A stretch of 64,000 bases of DNA. Source: Pleodorina starrii (taxonomy: Eukaryota; Chlorophyta; Chlorophyceae; Chlamydomonadales; Volvocaceae). Shown piece by piece: positions 1 through 10,800 of the stretch. The notes below the pieces were generated by a model that saw only the letters and a list, made by a program, of their open reading frames with translations, was not told the DNA's origin and searched no databases. The DNA is taken from NCBI GenBank assembly GCA_030267565.1, contig BRXU01000014.1:558001-622000 (forward strand), written 5' to 3'. Both the position numbers and the translations under genes were made by a program. Position 1 is the stretch's first letter. Every line of letters begins with the position of its first letter.

Positions 1-1155
1 GGCGACGGCGGGCGAGGGCTGGGCGGCAGCGGGCTCGGCGGCGAGGGGCTGGGAGGGAGCGGCGACGGAGGCATCGGGCTCGGCGGCGAGGGGCTGGGAG
101 GGAGCGGCGACGGGGGCGACGGGCTCGGCGGCGAGGGGCTGGGAGGAGAGGGCGACGGCGGGCGAGGGCTGGGCGGCAGCGGGCTCGGCGGCGAGGGGCT
201 GGGAGGGAGCGGCGACGGAGGCATCGGGCTCGGCGGCGAGGGGCTGGGAGGGAGCGGCGACGGGGGCGACGGGCTCGGCGGCGAGGGGCTGGGAGGGAGC
301 GGCGACGGAGGCAGCGGGCTCGGCGGCGAGGGGCTGGGAGGGAGCGGCGACGGAGGCAGCGGGCTCGGCGGCGATGGGCTGGGAGGGAGCGGCGACGGAG
401 GCAGCGGGCTCGGCGGCGAGGGGCTGGGAGGGCGAGGCGACGGAGGCAGCGGGCTCGGCGGCGATGGGCTGGGAGGGAGCGGCGACGGAGGCAGCGGGCT
501 CGGCGGCGAGGGGCTGGGAGGGCGAGGCGACGGAGGCGACGGGCTCGGCGGCGAGGGGCTGGGAGGGAGCGGCGACGGGGGCAGCGGGCTCGGCGGCGAG
601 GGGCTGGGAGGGAGCGGCGACGGAGGCAGCGGGCTCGGCGGCGATGGCCTGGGAGGGAGCGGCGACGGAGGCAGCGGGCTCGGCGGCGATGGGCTGGGAG
701 GGAGCGGCGACGGAGGCAGCGGGCTCGGCGGCGAGGGGCTGGGAGGGCGAGGCGACGGAGGCGACGGGCTCGGCGGCGAGGGGCTGGGAGGGAGCGGCGA
801 CGGGGGCAGTGGGCTCGGCGGCGAGGGGCTGGGAGGGCGAGGCGACGGAGGCAGAGGGCTCGGCGGCGAGGGGCTGGGAGGGAGCGGCGACGGAGGCAGA
901 GGGCTCGGCGGCGAGGGGCTGGGCGGGAGCGGCGAAGGAGGCGACGGGCTCGGCGGCGAGGGGCTGGGCGGGCGAGGCGACGGGGGCAGCGGGCTCGGCG
1001 GCGAGGGGCTGGGAGGGCGAGGCGACGGAGGCAACGGGCTCGGCGGCGAGGGGCTAGGAGGGAGAGGCGATGGAGGCAGAGGGCTAGGAGGTGAGGGCGA
1101 CGGCGGGCGAGGGCTTGGCGGGAGGGGGCTGGGCGGCTGTGGCGACGGCGGCATG
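1..1155 (-). repeat. 45-bp coding minisatellite (SPP rod of the pherophorin)
   Basis: About 24 copies of a 45-bp unit, with variants such as a 60-bp spacing at 135-195. All spacing seen is a multiple of three, so the minus-strand frame stays open. Each unit encodes 15 residues of Leu/Ser/Arg-Pro-Pro-Ser-Pro. The antisense strand is also open, but that is a by-product of the period. Confidence 0.9.
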
Positions 1156-2179
1156 GGTGGTGGCGAGTAGACTCCCAGCCTTCCCACGGGGCAGCAGTCG
1201 CAAGTTCCGCTCTGCACAACTGCGTACTTGCAGGTTCCATCACCCTCGGGACAGAGGGCCTGCATGGTGGGGCACGACCCGCCCAGCCGCATGCACACAA
1301 CGGCGCCTTCCGCTGTTGACAGGGTCAGATTGAGGCCCTGGAGGGAAGGGCAGGGAAAGGGTGGGGAGGGAAGGGCAGAGAGGGAGGGCAAGGGCGGGAC
1401 GGAGACGGTTGGGCTGTGCACCGGTTGCTGAGCTGGAGTTTGTGAAGCCCTTGCTGTGTAGATACCGTAGCCCCGATCTAGCCCTAATGCATTTCTGTGC
1501 AAAGCGGACGAACAAGTGACATTCTTTGCTGTTGCGTTCAACAACCAGCAGCCAAAGGGATTCTTGTCAAGTGGGCCAGCCTACCGAAGTGCCCCCCTTT
1601 GTGCTGCCCTGCCTCCTCGCCGCCCGCTGCCCGACTCACCGTGAGCTTGTAAACCGCCATCGAGTTGTTTGAGCCGTAGGGGTCAAAGGTGGGCGCCAGG
1701 GCCGGCCTTCCGTCGACAGTCACTCCCGACACAGCACCCTTGCACAGCAGATTCACATCCAGCTCAATCTTGTACAAGTCGATCAACGGGTCGCAGCACG
1801 CAGAGCCCGGTTTGGCGCAAGCAATCACGCGGGCAGTCATGCACACGCGGTCTCCGCTGACGGTGTATGCAGGGTCAAGGCGGAAGCGGGATTGGAGCGG
1901 GTCGCGGTTGCAGCCTGCAGGCGAGGGCGACAGGAAACACGGGGCGGGTCAGCGAGTTTAGGCGACAAACTCTCAACACCAACCTGGCTACCAAACAGTA
2001 TGGCATATTTATCAAATAAAAACCTAGGCGCTACAACAGAGCACTGCGGGCTTTAAGAGTGTCTCACCATATGGCGGAAACGACTCGAGGTAGGCCTGGA
2101 GAAGGCTGCGCTCCGCAGTGGTAGCACGTAAGCAGCCCGCGAGCAAAACCAAAAGAACCGATAGCGTCAGTGAGCGCAT
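1..2179 (-). CDS. Pherophorin (extracellular matrix glycoprotein), 5' part; runs off the left edge
   Basis: Exons complement(1..1337, 1640..1914, 2068..2179), all phase-consistent. The start at 2179 gives a hydrophobic signal peptide (about residues 1-21); an in-frame codon further upstream would hide it. The next roughly 170 residues form a Cys-rich pherophorin domain: it opens with FPPYGCNRDP, has CC pairs in ACCDP and CDCCPV, and contains the FDPYG and KLT motifs usual for the family. From about position 1155 down to 1 the protein becomes a (Ser-Pro-Pro)-rich rod built from 15-residue units such as [15 protein letters not shown], typical of hydroxyproline-rich rods between two pherophorin domains. 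A second globular domain is expected beyond position 1 but is not in the window. Role inferred from the family: secreted cell-wall/extracellular-matrix structural glycoprotein. Family call is secure; the specific paralogue is unknown. Confidence 0.9.
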
Positions 2180-2282
2180 CTTGTCACTGGATTTTGTCTG
2201 CAGCGACAGGGGGAGGAAGCGCCATGGCGGTGATGGACCGGGTGTTAGAGCCATAGCTGCGAGCCAGATAGCGCACGTGTAT

Positions 2283-2298
2283 GATTTTATTTATTATA
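2283..2298 (-). promoter_or_regulatory. TATA-like element upstream of the pherophorin
   Basis: On the minus strand this AT-rich stretch reads TATAATAAATAAAA, about 105-118 bp upstream of the pherophorin start codon, in otherwise GC-rich DNA. Position and composition fit a core promoter, but no transcription start can be seen. Confidence 0.35.
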
Positions 2299-3630
2299 GC
2301 CATAAACAAGGCGACATAAATGTAAGCTACAGTTGCGCGATCTCTTTGTCCTCGGCAGAACTATGCCCCGCATCCTCACCATGTCCGACCGAGCGAAAAC
2401 CATGTTTTGCGATGATATTCTGAAGCCCAAAATCACCAGCGCGATCGAATTGATATGGCACTAAAATTGTCTCAAGCAATGCGAAGTTTCAGCTCCGTAA
2501 TGAAATGCAGGCGGTTGGCTTACAAATGACCTTTGGAGCCTCAACCGAGCGCTTGGAGAAAGCGCTGCAGGCTGACCGATGATTATTTTTCAGCAGATAA
2601 GCAGTTTATATATTCATCCGTCATTGAGGCCGTAGAAGGTACGATGCCCAAATTGGCGAGCTGGCGAGCCTGACGCGCGCGGTTAGTCGGTTTCCAGTAG
2701 CAACAGTTTAAGCCGCAGCTACGCGCGACTGCCGCGTTACAACGATACCAACCCTCCAAAGCTTTAAGCCTCCGAATAAGGACCTGGATGTTTGATAAAG
2801 GGATGCGCCCTAAGCACCTTGCGGTGCCCACAACCGCCACAACGCACACCCGCAACACAGGTATTTTCGTCTAGGACAGAAGGACACCCATAACACGTCA
2901 ATCGTTTCTACAAGGAAAGCAGCGTAACGTAACGTGTGGCCTGATCGCCTCGGGCACGAAGGCAGCTGCCCTCGCGTGAACTGCCTCAGGATGTCGACCC
3001 GTTGAGCTGACCTCACTAGTTTTTCGTCGGGTTTCAGCCACCCCACAGCCGCGCCAACACTTCCATCTGCCACCTCCGGCAGCCCTGCCGACTTACAAAA
3101 AAATTACATTACCCCCTCCTCCGCCGGGGCTCTCAGAAGCTCTTAAGCGGATCACTTCAATCGCCGGCGCGCTCATAATCCGCAATCTGTTTGCTGCGAG
3201 TTGACGCAGTGCTCTTGAAGACAAGAACAATTGCCGCTTTACCAATCTGACCGAGCCGTGTCAACCACTCGGCGCCAAGCCCGCTAGCCCGGCCGCTCGG
3301 CTTGCGGCAGCCTTCCTCCGTTCCTCATCCTCCCCCGGGGAGGGGACGCCCGGGGGCCGCGCACGCGAGCCATTCCCCTACACCCCAACCCACGTCCGAC
3401 CCGCCCCCAACCGCCTACATCCCGCGGAGCACCTGAACCCATCGCCCCTCGCCGGCCCGTGCGCCGCATTGCCCAACCCCCTCTCTCCGGCGAGCTTTGA
3501 TGTACCGATATTTGATGTGTTTGATGTGTTTGATATGCCACAGGGCCGCAAGCGGAGGATACGCGCACCGCTTTGTCTTGCTGATCCGTTCACCTGGCTG
3601 TACCTGGCTGCTCATCACGTGGGGGGGGGG

Positions 3631-3667
3631 GTTATCCACGTATAGGCCGGAGCCCGCAAACGGTAAC
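3631..3667 (-). repeat. Dispersed repeat family A, copy 1
   Basis: Reverse-strand copy of a short repeat whose core is GGGCTCCGGCCTATACGTGG followed by ATAAC. A run of G on the plus strand flanks it. Other copies are at 35907, 50784, 52952, 59294 and 59658. Confidence 0.75.
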
Positions 3668-4638
3668 GGGGGGGGGCGTCCAGGGCACACGGGGCTTGTC
3701 CGCTGGCAGCTCGCGAGGTGCTGTCGCCCCCTGTCGGGTCTGTGTGCCGCACTGCCGCACTGCCGAGTCTGTGCACTGTCGGGTCTGTGTGCTGTCAGGT
3801 CTTGTGTGTCGCACTGCCGCACTGCCGCTCCTCCCCCGGGTGCTGGTGGCCGGGGACCGTCACCACCTGGCGAGAGCCTCTCATGGCTCAATCTTCCCTA
3901 GCTGCCGGCGGGTTTCGGTGCCATCCCATTCACCCCGAGCTTCCTGTCTGGGTGACTAGTGCTGATGCCGCTGTCCAGTCTGGTCTGGTCTGGTAGCGTT
4001 TTCCTATTGCCACGGGCCGTCGTGTTCCGCTGCAGTGCACGGCCAGCGGGCCAGCGGGCCGTGCAAAAGCCCTCAAAACAACCCTTTCGGGAGCCCCCCT
4101 TTGGACCTACATACCCAGTTTGGACTCACAACCCGCACCCTAAATCTTCATAGAGCTCAGAACTCCCGGAACGTCTACCGGTACACCCCCTGGGACCACC
4201 TGCTCCTTCCACGCAACCAGCCGGGGTGCCGGGCGCGTCTTGCTCACCCAGGGCTCCGGGCCCAGTCCACCCCACAACCAACCCATTGGCTCCGCCGCCG
4301 CGGAGGGCTGTCCACGGCCCCCGGTCCCCCGGGTTAGCTGCTGCTGACTGCCAACAGACCCCGACCCCCGGCTGTAGGCGTGAGGCCACCCGTTCCTTCC
4401 GCCCCCATCCTCTTTCTTTCATCAGCGGCACTGCCGCAACAGGCAGTCCGTGGCGTGGGTGCAGCCTCCCCCGCCCTTCCTCCCTCCCCTCCCCTCCACC
4501 AGGGGGGCACGAGACAATGCCCAGGCACACGCAAATATCGGGTTTGTTTGTGTGTGTGGCTGCTCCGAGTGGCGGATCCGCGCTGACGCACGCCAGGCAC
4601 CGCCCCCTCCCCCCATCGGCCGGCCCGCTGCTCAGCGC

Positions 4639-4783
4639 TCAGCGCTCAGCGGTCAGCGCCGACACGGCTGCTGCCAGCGCCTCGTAGTCTGCGATCTCGT
4701 TGTAGATCTGTGCCGAGATGCGGACCCACAGCCGCTCGAACGCAGCCACCACGGGCACCTGCGTGCGCGGATAAGGCGGGGTG

Positions 4784-4824
<41 letters not shown>

Positions 4825-7800
4825 GAAGGAACGCGAGGTTTGCTGTCAGGGGCGCGAGAGGTGTCGTCCGGGGGTGGAGATACACAGGGGTGCAGCACAC
4901 GCAGCACGCCGTTAGGGTGGATTGCAAAGGGGTGTTTCCCGAAGGACAACGCCCCCGGAGGACACCGATGACCAGGTCCATCCATCCCCAGCGGCAGGAA
5001 CGCGGCGCGCCAGGACACCCGCGTCGAAAAAGGAATGGCACGTGTGGGTGCGGATAAGCCGTAACTCGACCCGCGAGAAGCACCCCGCCCCCTCTCTCCC
5101 ACACCCAAACCCTCCGTCCCTGCGGCCCCTCATCCCCACCACCCCACATGCCCACCCCACCTCGATGCCCTTCTCGTTCCGCAGCCATCGCTGCAACCGC
5201 ACTGCATCATCTGCCGTACATCCGTACTCGCGCAGCGGCGGAAGCTGCACCGCCAGCATCCCTGCGGCGCCGCCACCCGCCCACTCGCCGCCGCCACCCA
5301 ACTGCAGCAACTCCTCCGCGCCTCCCCCTCCCCCTCCCCCTCCTCCTCCTCCTCCCCCTCCGCCACCACCACCATCTTCCCCGTGCGCCCCTGCGCCGCC
5401 CCCTCTCCCCCCAACAGCTCCCCCGCCGCCCCCGCCCCTCCCCCTCTCCGCCCCGGATCCCGGCCCCAGCCTCCGTTCTGCCGGCGCCGCCTCCGTCTCC
5501 TCGCCCAAGCTCTCCAAGGGACCCGCGGGCACCGCTGCGGCCCCCCTGCCGCCGCCGCCCTCCACCACCACCTGCTGATCCTGCTGCCGAGACCGCAGCT
5601 GCACCTCCCCCTCCACCGCCTCCTGCTGCTGCTGCTGCAGCGTTTGCTGCGACCGCGAACCCCGCAGCTGCAGCTGCAGCTGCTGACGCTGTTGCTGCTG
5701 CCGCTGCGGGTGTGGTGACCAGCGCCGGCGCAGCAGCGCCGCCGCCTCCGAAACCAGGGCTGCGTTGTGCAGCGCCACGCGCTCCGGAACCAGAGCGCGC
5801 AGCACCGCCAGCGCCGCGGGCACTGCCATCCAGGCGGAGGGGTCGGCGGTGCCCTGCCACAGAAACTCGCCTCGGAAGCCCTAGGCGTGCATGCGTGAGC
5901 GACGATGGGAGGGGAGGGAAGGGTTGCCAGGGGGGGGAGGAATACGAAGCTACGAACCGAGGCGAAGCGAAGGAACGGAGGAAAGGGGACTAGGGGAGGG
6001 GAGGGGAGGGGTGCCTCCTGCCTTGCCTCGCCTCTCATCTCCTCTCCCAGCATCGCCTCGCCTCGCCCCGCCTCGCCCGGCCTTCCGTGGGTAGCCGTGT
6101 ATTGCCCAAACACGGCAGACAGCGCCGTTTGTGTGTGCCCGCCACTGCCCACCCAGCCCGCCCCTTCCCCCACCCCCCGGTCCAGGGAGGGTCCGCTCCC
6201 CCACCAGTCGGTATCCGTGTGAGGTCACCAGGGGCCGCAACCCCGGCTGCTGCTCCGGTGCCGCCCACAGCAGCGCAGCGCCCTTGGGGCTGCAGGCCCA
6301 CTTGTGCAGATTGGTGGTGTAGAAGTCGGCACCCAGGGAGGGAACCTGAGTGTTTGTTGGGGGCGGGGGGAGGAGGGGTTCAGGGAGTGATATGCTCCTT
6401 TATAAAATAATGAGTCACTGCGGACGTTGATGATCAAGCTGCGACAGCCGCTGAACCTCCGGAACTGTTAAAGTTATCCCACCCATTCCCAAACTTTACC
6501 GACATTGCTGCTTGACCCGCGGTTGAACCGTCCCAGCATCTTGTCGGTGTCGGAAGTGTTGCAAGCCGCCTCGGACGAAGCCGCACCGCATTTTGTGCGG
6601 TGCGATGTTGTAGACATGTGTACCAATCGTAAATCTAGCGCCGTAGAAGTGTCCAAAAGCTGACTGAAAAGCTGGTATGCGCGTGCTTGCTCTAAAAAAC
6701 CCGAAAATCCCACCCTCTAAGCTGTCAGAACTGGCAACAGCAACATCTATCGGGACTGAGGATGCTTACCTGAGCGGCAGACCAGCGCGGTAGCGTTGCG
6801 ATTCGTCGATGCGTAAGGGGCAAGGGCAACGTGGCGGCTTTGTGAGCAACGTTGAAGCATTTGCTGGGGGAGCATGGTATGATATGCGGTGCGATCCTAC
6901 ACAAAGTGCCTACGGGAATGACTAAAAGTAAGAAAGATGCATAAACTAAGCTGAGTATTTGAGCACCCAGCTGTAACGAGCCGTACCGAAGTACGGCGCC
7001 TTACAGTTGGGCGACGTGCATACGCACAAAACACGGTGCGGCACGGGGCCTGAGGAGGTTCCCGCCATACCGCGCACCGGAGGGGCCGATGCATGCTGAC
7101 CCCTGCGGCGTGGGATGGTTAGGGGGTTTAACGGGGGACGCGCTGCGAGAAGGGGTGCGGTGGGGGTGGGGGCTGGCGTGTCCGGAGGGCGCCAAATGCG
7201 GCAAGAATGCGGTCGGTGAGCTTGAGACCGTTTTTGCGTTGGACATGGAAGAGGTCCGGCCATAGGATGACCTGCTGCGCACACTGGGCCTCGAGGCGTA
7301 AACGTGTGAGGGGAGAGGTGGGGAGGGGAGGGGAGGGAGGGCAGGACCCTCATCTGATACGCATACACGCACACACGCGCACACATACACGCGCACACAC
7401 AAACGTGTGCGCCCCTCCACACCCAAGGGGTCCGTCGGACGTGCCAATCGCACACACAGACACACGCACACACCCACACACACGCACACGCCCGTACACC
7501 CACACGCCCATCTGCGCTCACCCGCAGGTGGGGCACGTTGCCAATCGCGTGAGCCCCATCCACCAGCACCCGGGCGCCAACCTGCAGTACGGCAAATGGT
7601 ACGGCGGGATCGTACATTAGAAGAGTAGAACCAAAGGGCCGTCCAGCAGCCAAGGGCCCTTGGTGCACTGCACTGGTAACGGTACCACCACCACCACCAC
7701 CACCACCACCACCACCACCACCACCACCACCACCACCACCACGACATGACCAGACCAGACCGACAGACGAGCTGCTGGTCAGCAGATCAATGTAGGGGCA

Positions 7801-10800
7801 TCAGTGACCAGTGACCCACATCCGTCAACCGAGCATCAGACCGGCAGCTGCAGGTGCCCACCAGCCGCCGAGGTCATGTCCCCCCTCCCCCCACCAGCTG
7901 GTATGCTGGGAGCGCTGCCCTCTACCCACTCCGCCGCCAAGACATAGACATCGCTGCGCTTTCCGTCCCATCATCTTTCCCTCACACCATCCGCGCCGCG
8001 CCGTTCCACCGCCGTTCAACCCACCCCGACCAACACTCGAATCCAATACCGGTACCCGACCTGCTTGCACACCGCCACCAGCTCCGAAATCGGCAGTACG
8101 ACAGGCGGGAAGGATACCACGTGATCCAGTACCGCAAACCGTACACGCCGGCGGCCGCCAACGGCGCCCAATGCGGCCTGGGAGCGGGAGCGGGGCAATA
8201 TGGGTGTGCAAGTCTTGACATGCGAGAGCACGAAGGGGGGGAGGCTACGTGCCCCCAGCGGCGCTGGGGGGTGTGGAGGGGAGGGGGTGGAGGGCGCAAG
8301 GACGGGAATGGGACCGATGGCGGGTAGCATCGAAATGAATCGGAATCGAATCCCGCGGCTCCAGCCTGCCACGGCTGCATGTCAGTCGTGCGCTGTGCGC
8401 CGTGCCGTACTGCCGTACGCACCTGTACGGCTCCCACCACCAGCCCCGGCCGCAGAAGCTCCTCCAACCCCAGTTGAACCTGTCGGGGGGCCGCGGTTGG
8501 CGGGTGGGGGTATTAATGAGCGCAATTAGGTGGCAGCAATGGGTGCGGGTGCGGGTGCGGGTGGGGCCGCACGGCTGCCGCAGCAGCGGTGCGGGCAGCA
8601 AGCGACACCGAAAGCATCCGTCCATCCATCCATCCCTCTCTCCCTCTCCCCTCTCCCCTCCCCCTCGGGAGCCCCAGCCACCTCCAGTATGCTCGCGCCC
8701 GCGGCGGCCGCCACCCTGGCTAGTGTGCTCTTCACCTGCGCAATCGGAAGGGCAGAACAGGACAGGGAAGGACAGGGCAGGGCAGGACAGGACAGGACGT
8801 GGGGGACGCGGTGTGGCGGTATTTGGAACAACGTGGAGCCGGGTAAACCCTAAGTATAGCCTGGTAAACCCTAAGTATAGCCTGCTACCGGGTCGGTAGC
8901 AGGCTATACTTAGGGTTTACGCATTGCTGCGTTCGTTCGCCAGCGTCGCCTCCGTTCCACCGCTGAGGTCTCATGTTTGCCTTCCCTCCCCGACCCTTCC
9001 CAACCCTTCCCTCCCCTTCCCTTACGGACCCACGGGTCGGTTCAGCTCTCACCGCGGGATAGGTGGTGTTGAGCATGAGAATCCAGTCGCCGCGGCGGAG
9101 CCGCAGGGAGCCCAGTACGGCGTTGACCGCGGTGGTGGCGTTGACCACGGGTACGACGTCGGCCGGCGAGGCGCCCACGAAGCGCGCCGCGTCCGCCACC
9201 GCAGCCACCAGACCTGCAGTACAGTGTACGGAAGGTCAGAAGCTGTTGGGTCTGGTGTTGCTCTCCAGTTGCGCCTGCTCGTCTCGTCTCGCAGTGCAGT
9301 GCAGTGCAGTGCAGTGCAGTGCAGTGCAGTGCACTGCAGTGCAGTGCAGTGCAGTGCAGTGCAGTGCAGTGCAGTGCAGTGCAGTGCAGTGCAGTGCAGT
9401 GCAGTGCAGTGCAGTGCAGTGCAGTGCAGTGCAGTGCAGTGCAGTGCAGTGCAGTGCAGTGCAGTGCAGTGCAGTGCAGTGCAGTGCAGTGCAGTGCAGT
9501 GCAGTGCAGTGCAGTGCAGTGCAGTGCAGTGCAGTGCAGTGCAGTGCAGTGCAGTGCAGTGCAGTGCAGTGCAGTGCAGTGCAGTGCAGTGCAGTGCAGT
9601 GCAGTGCAGTGCAGTGCAGTGCAGTGCAGTGCAGTGCAGTGCAGTGCAGTGCAGTGCAGTGCAGTGCAGTGCAGTGCAGTGCAGTGCAGTGCAGTGCAGT
9701 GCAGTGCAGTGCAGTGCAGTGCAGTGCAGTGTAGCTGGCCCGGAAGCTGGCCAGCTGGCCCCAGGCTACCGTAGCTCGCTGGCCCTACCATTCCTGAGGC
9801 ACCGGAGCCCGCTGTAACAACGACAACGACAACACCAGCTCAATAACACCAGCTCAACAACCCCCGACCCCAATCCCCGACCCCAGCCTGTCGCCCGCTC
9901 TCACCCTTGAGCGCCACCGTCTCCATGAACCTCACGGGCTGAGCCTCCAGCTGCTGCCGGTACCAGGACTGAACATCCAGGGCCAGCCTGACCTCGGCCA
10001 CCACCACCCGGGGGAAGAAAAGGGGAGAGGAGCGGAGGGGGCAGGGGGTGAAACGGTAATCCACGGACAGGTCGCAGCCCGACGCCGGGAGGGGGAGTTA
10101 TACACGGTACGAACCGCGGTTGCATGCGGTACGAACCGCAGCGAGGTGTGTATATGATGTGATGTGATGTGATGTGATATGATGTGATGTGATGGGGGCC
10201 CCAAGGCGAGGTGAGGTGAGGTACTGGGGGGGCTTCTCTGTGTTACCGTACCTCGCTGGTCGACGCCACTGACTGGCGCCTGTATCAGGTTTTAACCTGA
10301 TACAGGTTTTAACCTTAGGGTTTTAACCTGATACAGGATTTAACCTGATACAGGATGTAACCTGATAGGAATCTTGTTTATTACCGTAAATAAAGGCGGG
10401 CGGGCGCCGTGCAGCCACCCACCCGCACGGCCCCTCGGGCGCCAGCCGCGCCAGCATGCCTTCACAGCCAGCGCAGCGTGCGTGCGCGGCTGCCTTTGCC
10501 TTTGCGCTCGCTTCGCTTCGTCCCGCATCCGATGCCACGCCCCGCCCCGCCCCGCCCGCGCGCGACATTGTACGACATGCCGTACCCGCCGTTGTGCGCC
10601 GTACCTGAAGGCGGCGCCGTAGCTGCCGTGGTTGAGGTACGTCACATCGGGTGCCAGCGCGAAGAGCTGGTCTCGTGCCTGCCGCCCGAAGGGCACCAGC
10701 GCCGGACTCACGTCAGAAGTGCCGCCGGAGGGGCCGGCGTGCGCGGCAACCTGCTGCAGCTGCTGCTGCTGCTGGAATTGCTGCTGCTGTTGTTGCTGTT

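Larger units (their letters stand above)
2180..4638. other. Intergenic region, no supported gene
   Basis: This gap lies between the pherophorin 5' end and the 3' end of the aminotransferase gene. It is lower in GC from about 2280 to 3250. It holds imperfect TTTGATGTG repeats near 3500-3535, a dispersed family-A repeat at 3631-3667, and short repeats of the CGCACTGC type at 3745-3830. No open frame shows family-like sequence or coherent splice structure. Confidence 0.6.

Noticed and set aside
4912..5993. Proline-, alanine- or arginine-rich proteins on the plus strand and in other frames
   Set aside because: Shadows of aminotransferase exon 12; only the minus frame ending at 4639 carries the family motifs.
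7001..7747. Poly-Trp protein and CA-rich open frames
   Set aside because: Products of the (ACC)n and CA microsatellites inside an aminotransferase intron.
8842..8920. Interstitial telomere remnant
   Set aside because: CCCTAA occurs only once per arm and is part of a larger unique palindrome; it is also not the TTTTAGGG type expected in Chlamydomonas.
9042..9817. Open frames of Cys-Ser-Ala-Val-Gln or Leu-His-Cys-Thr-Ala repeats on both strands
   Set aside because: They are read-through of the GTGCA pentamer array; five-base periodicity gives no stops in any frame and the locus is an intron flanked by good splice sites.
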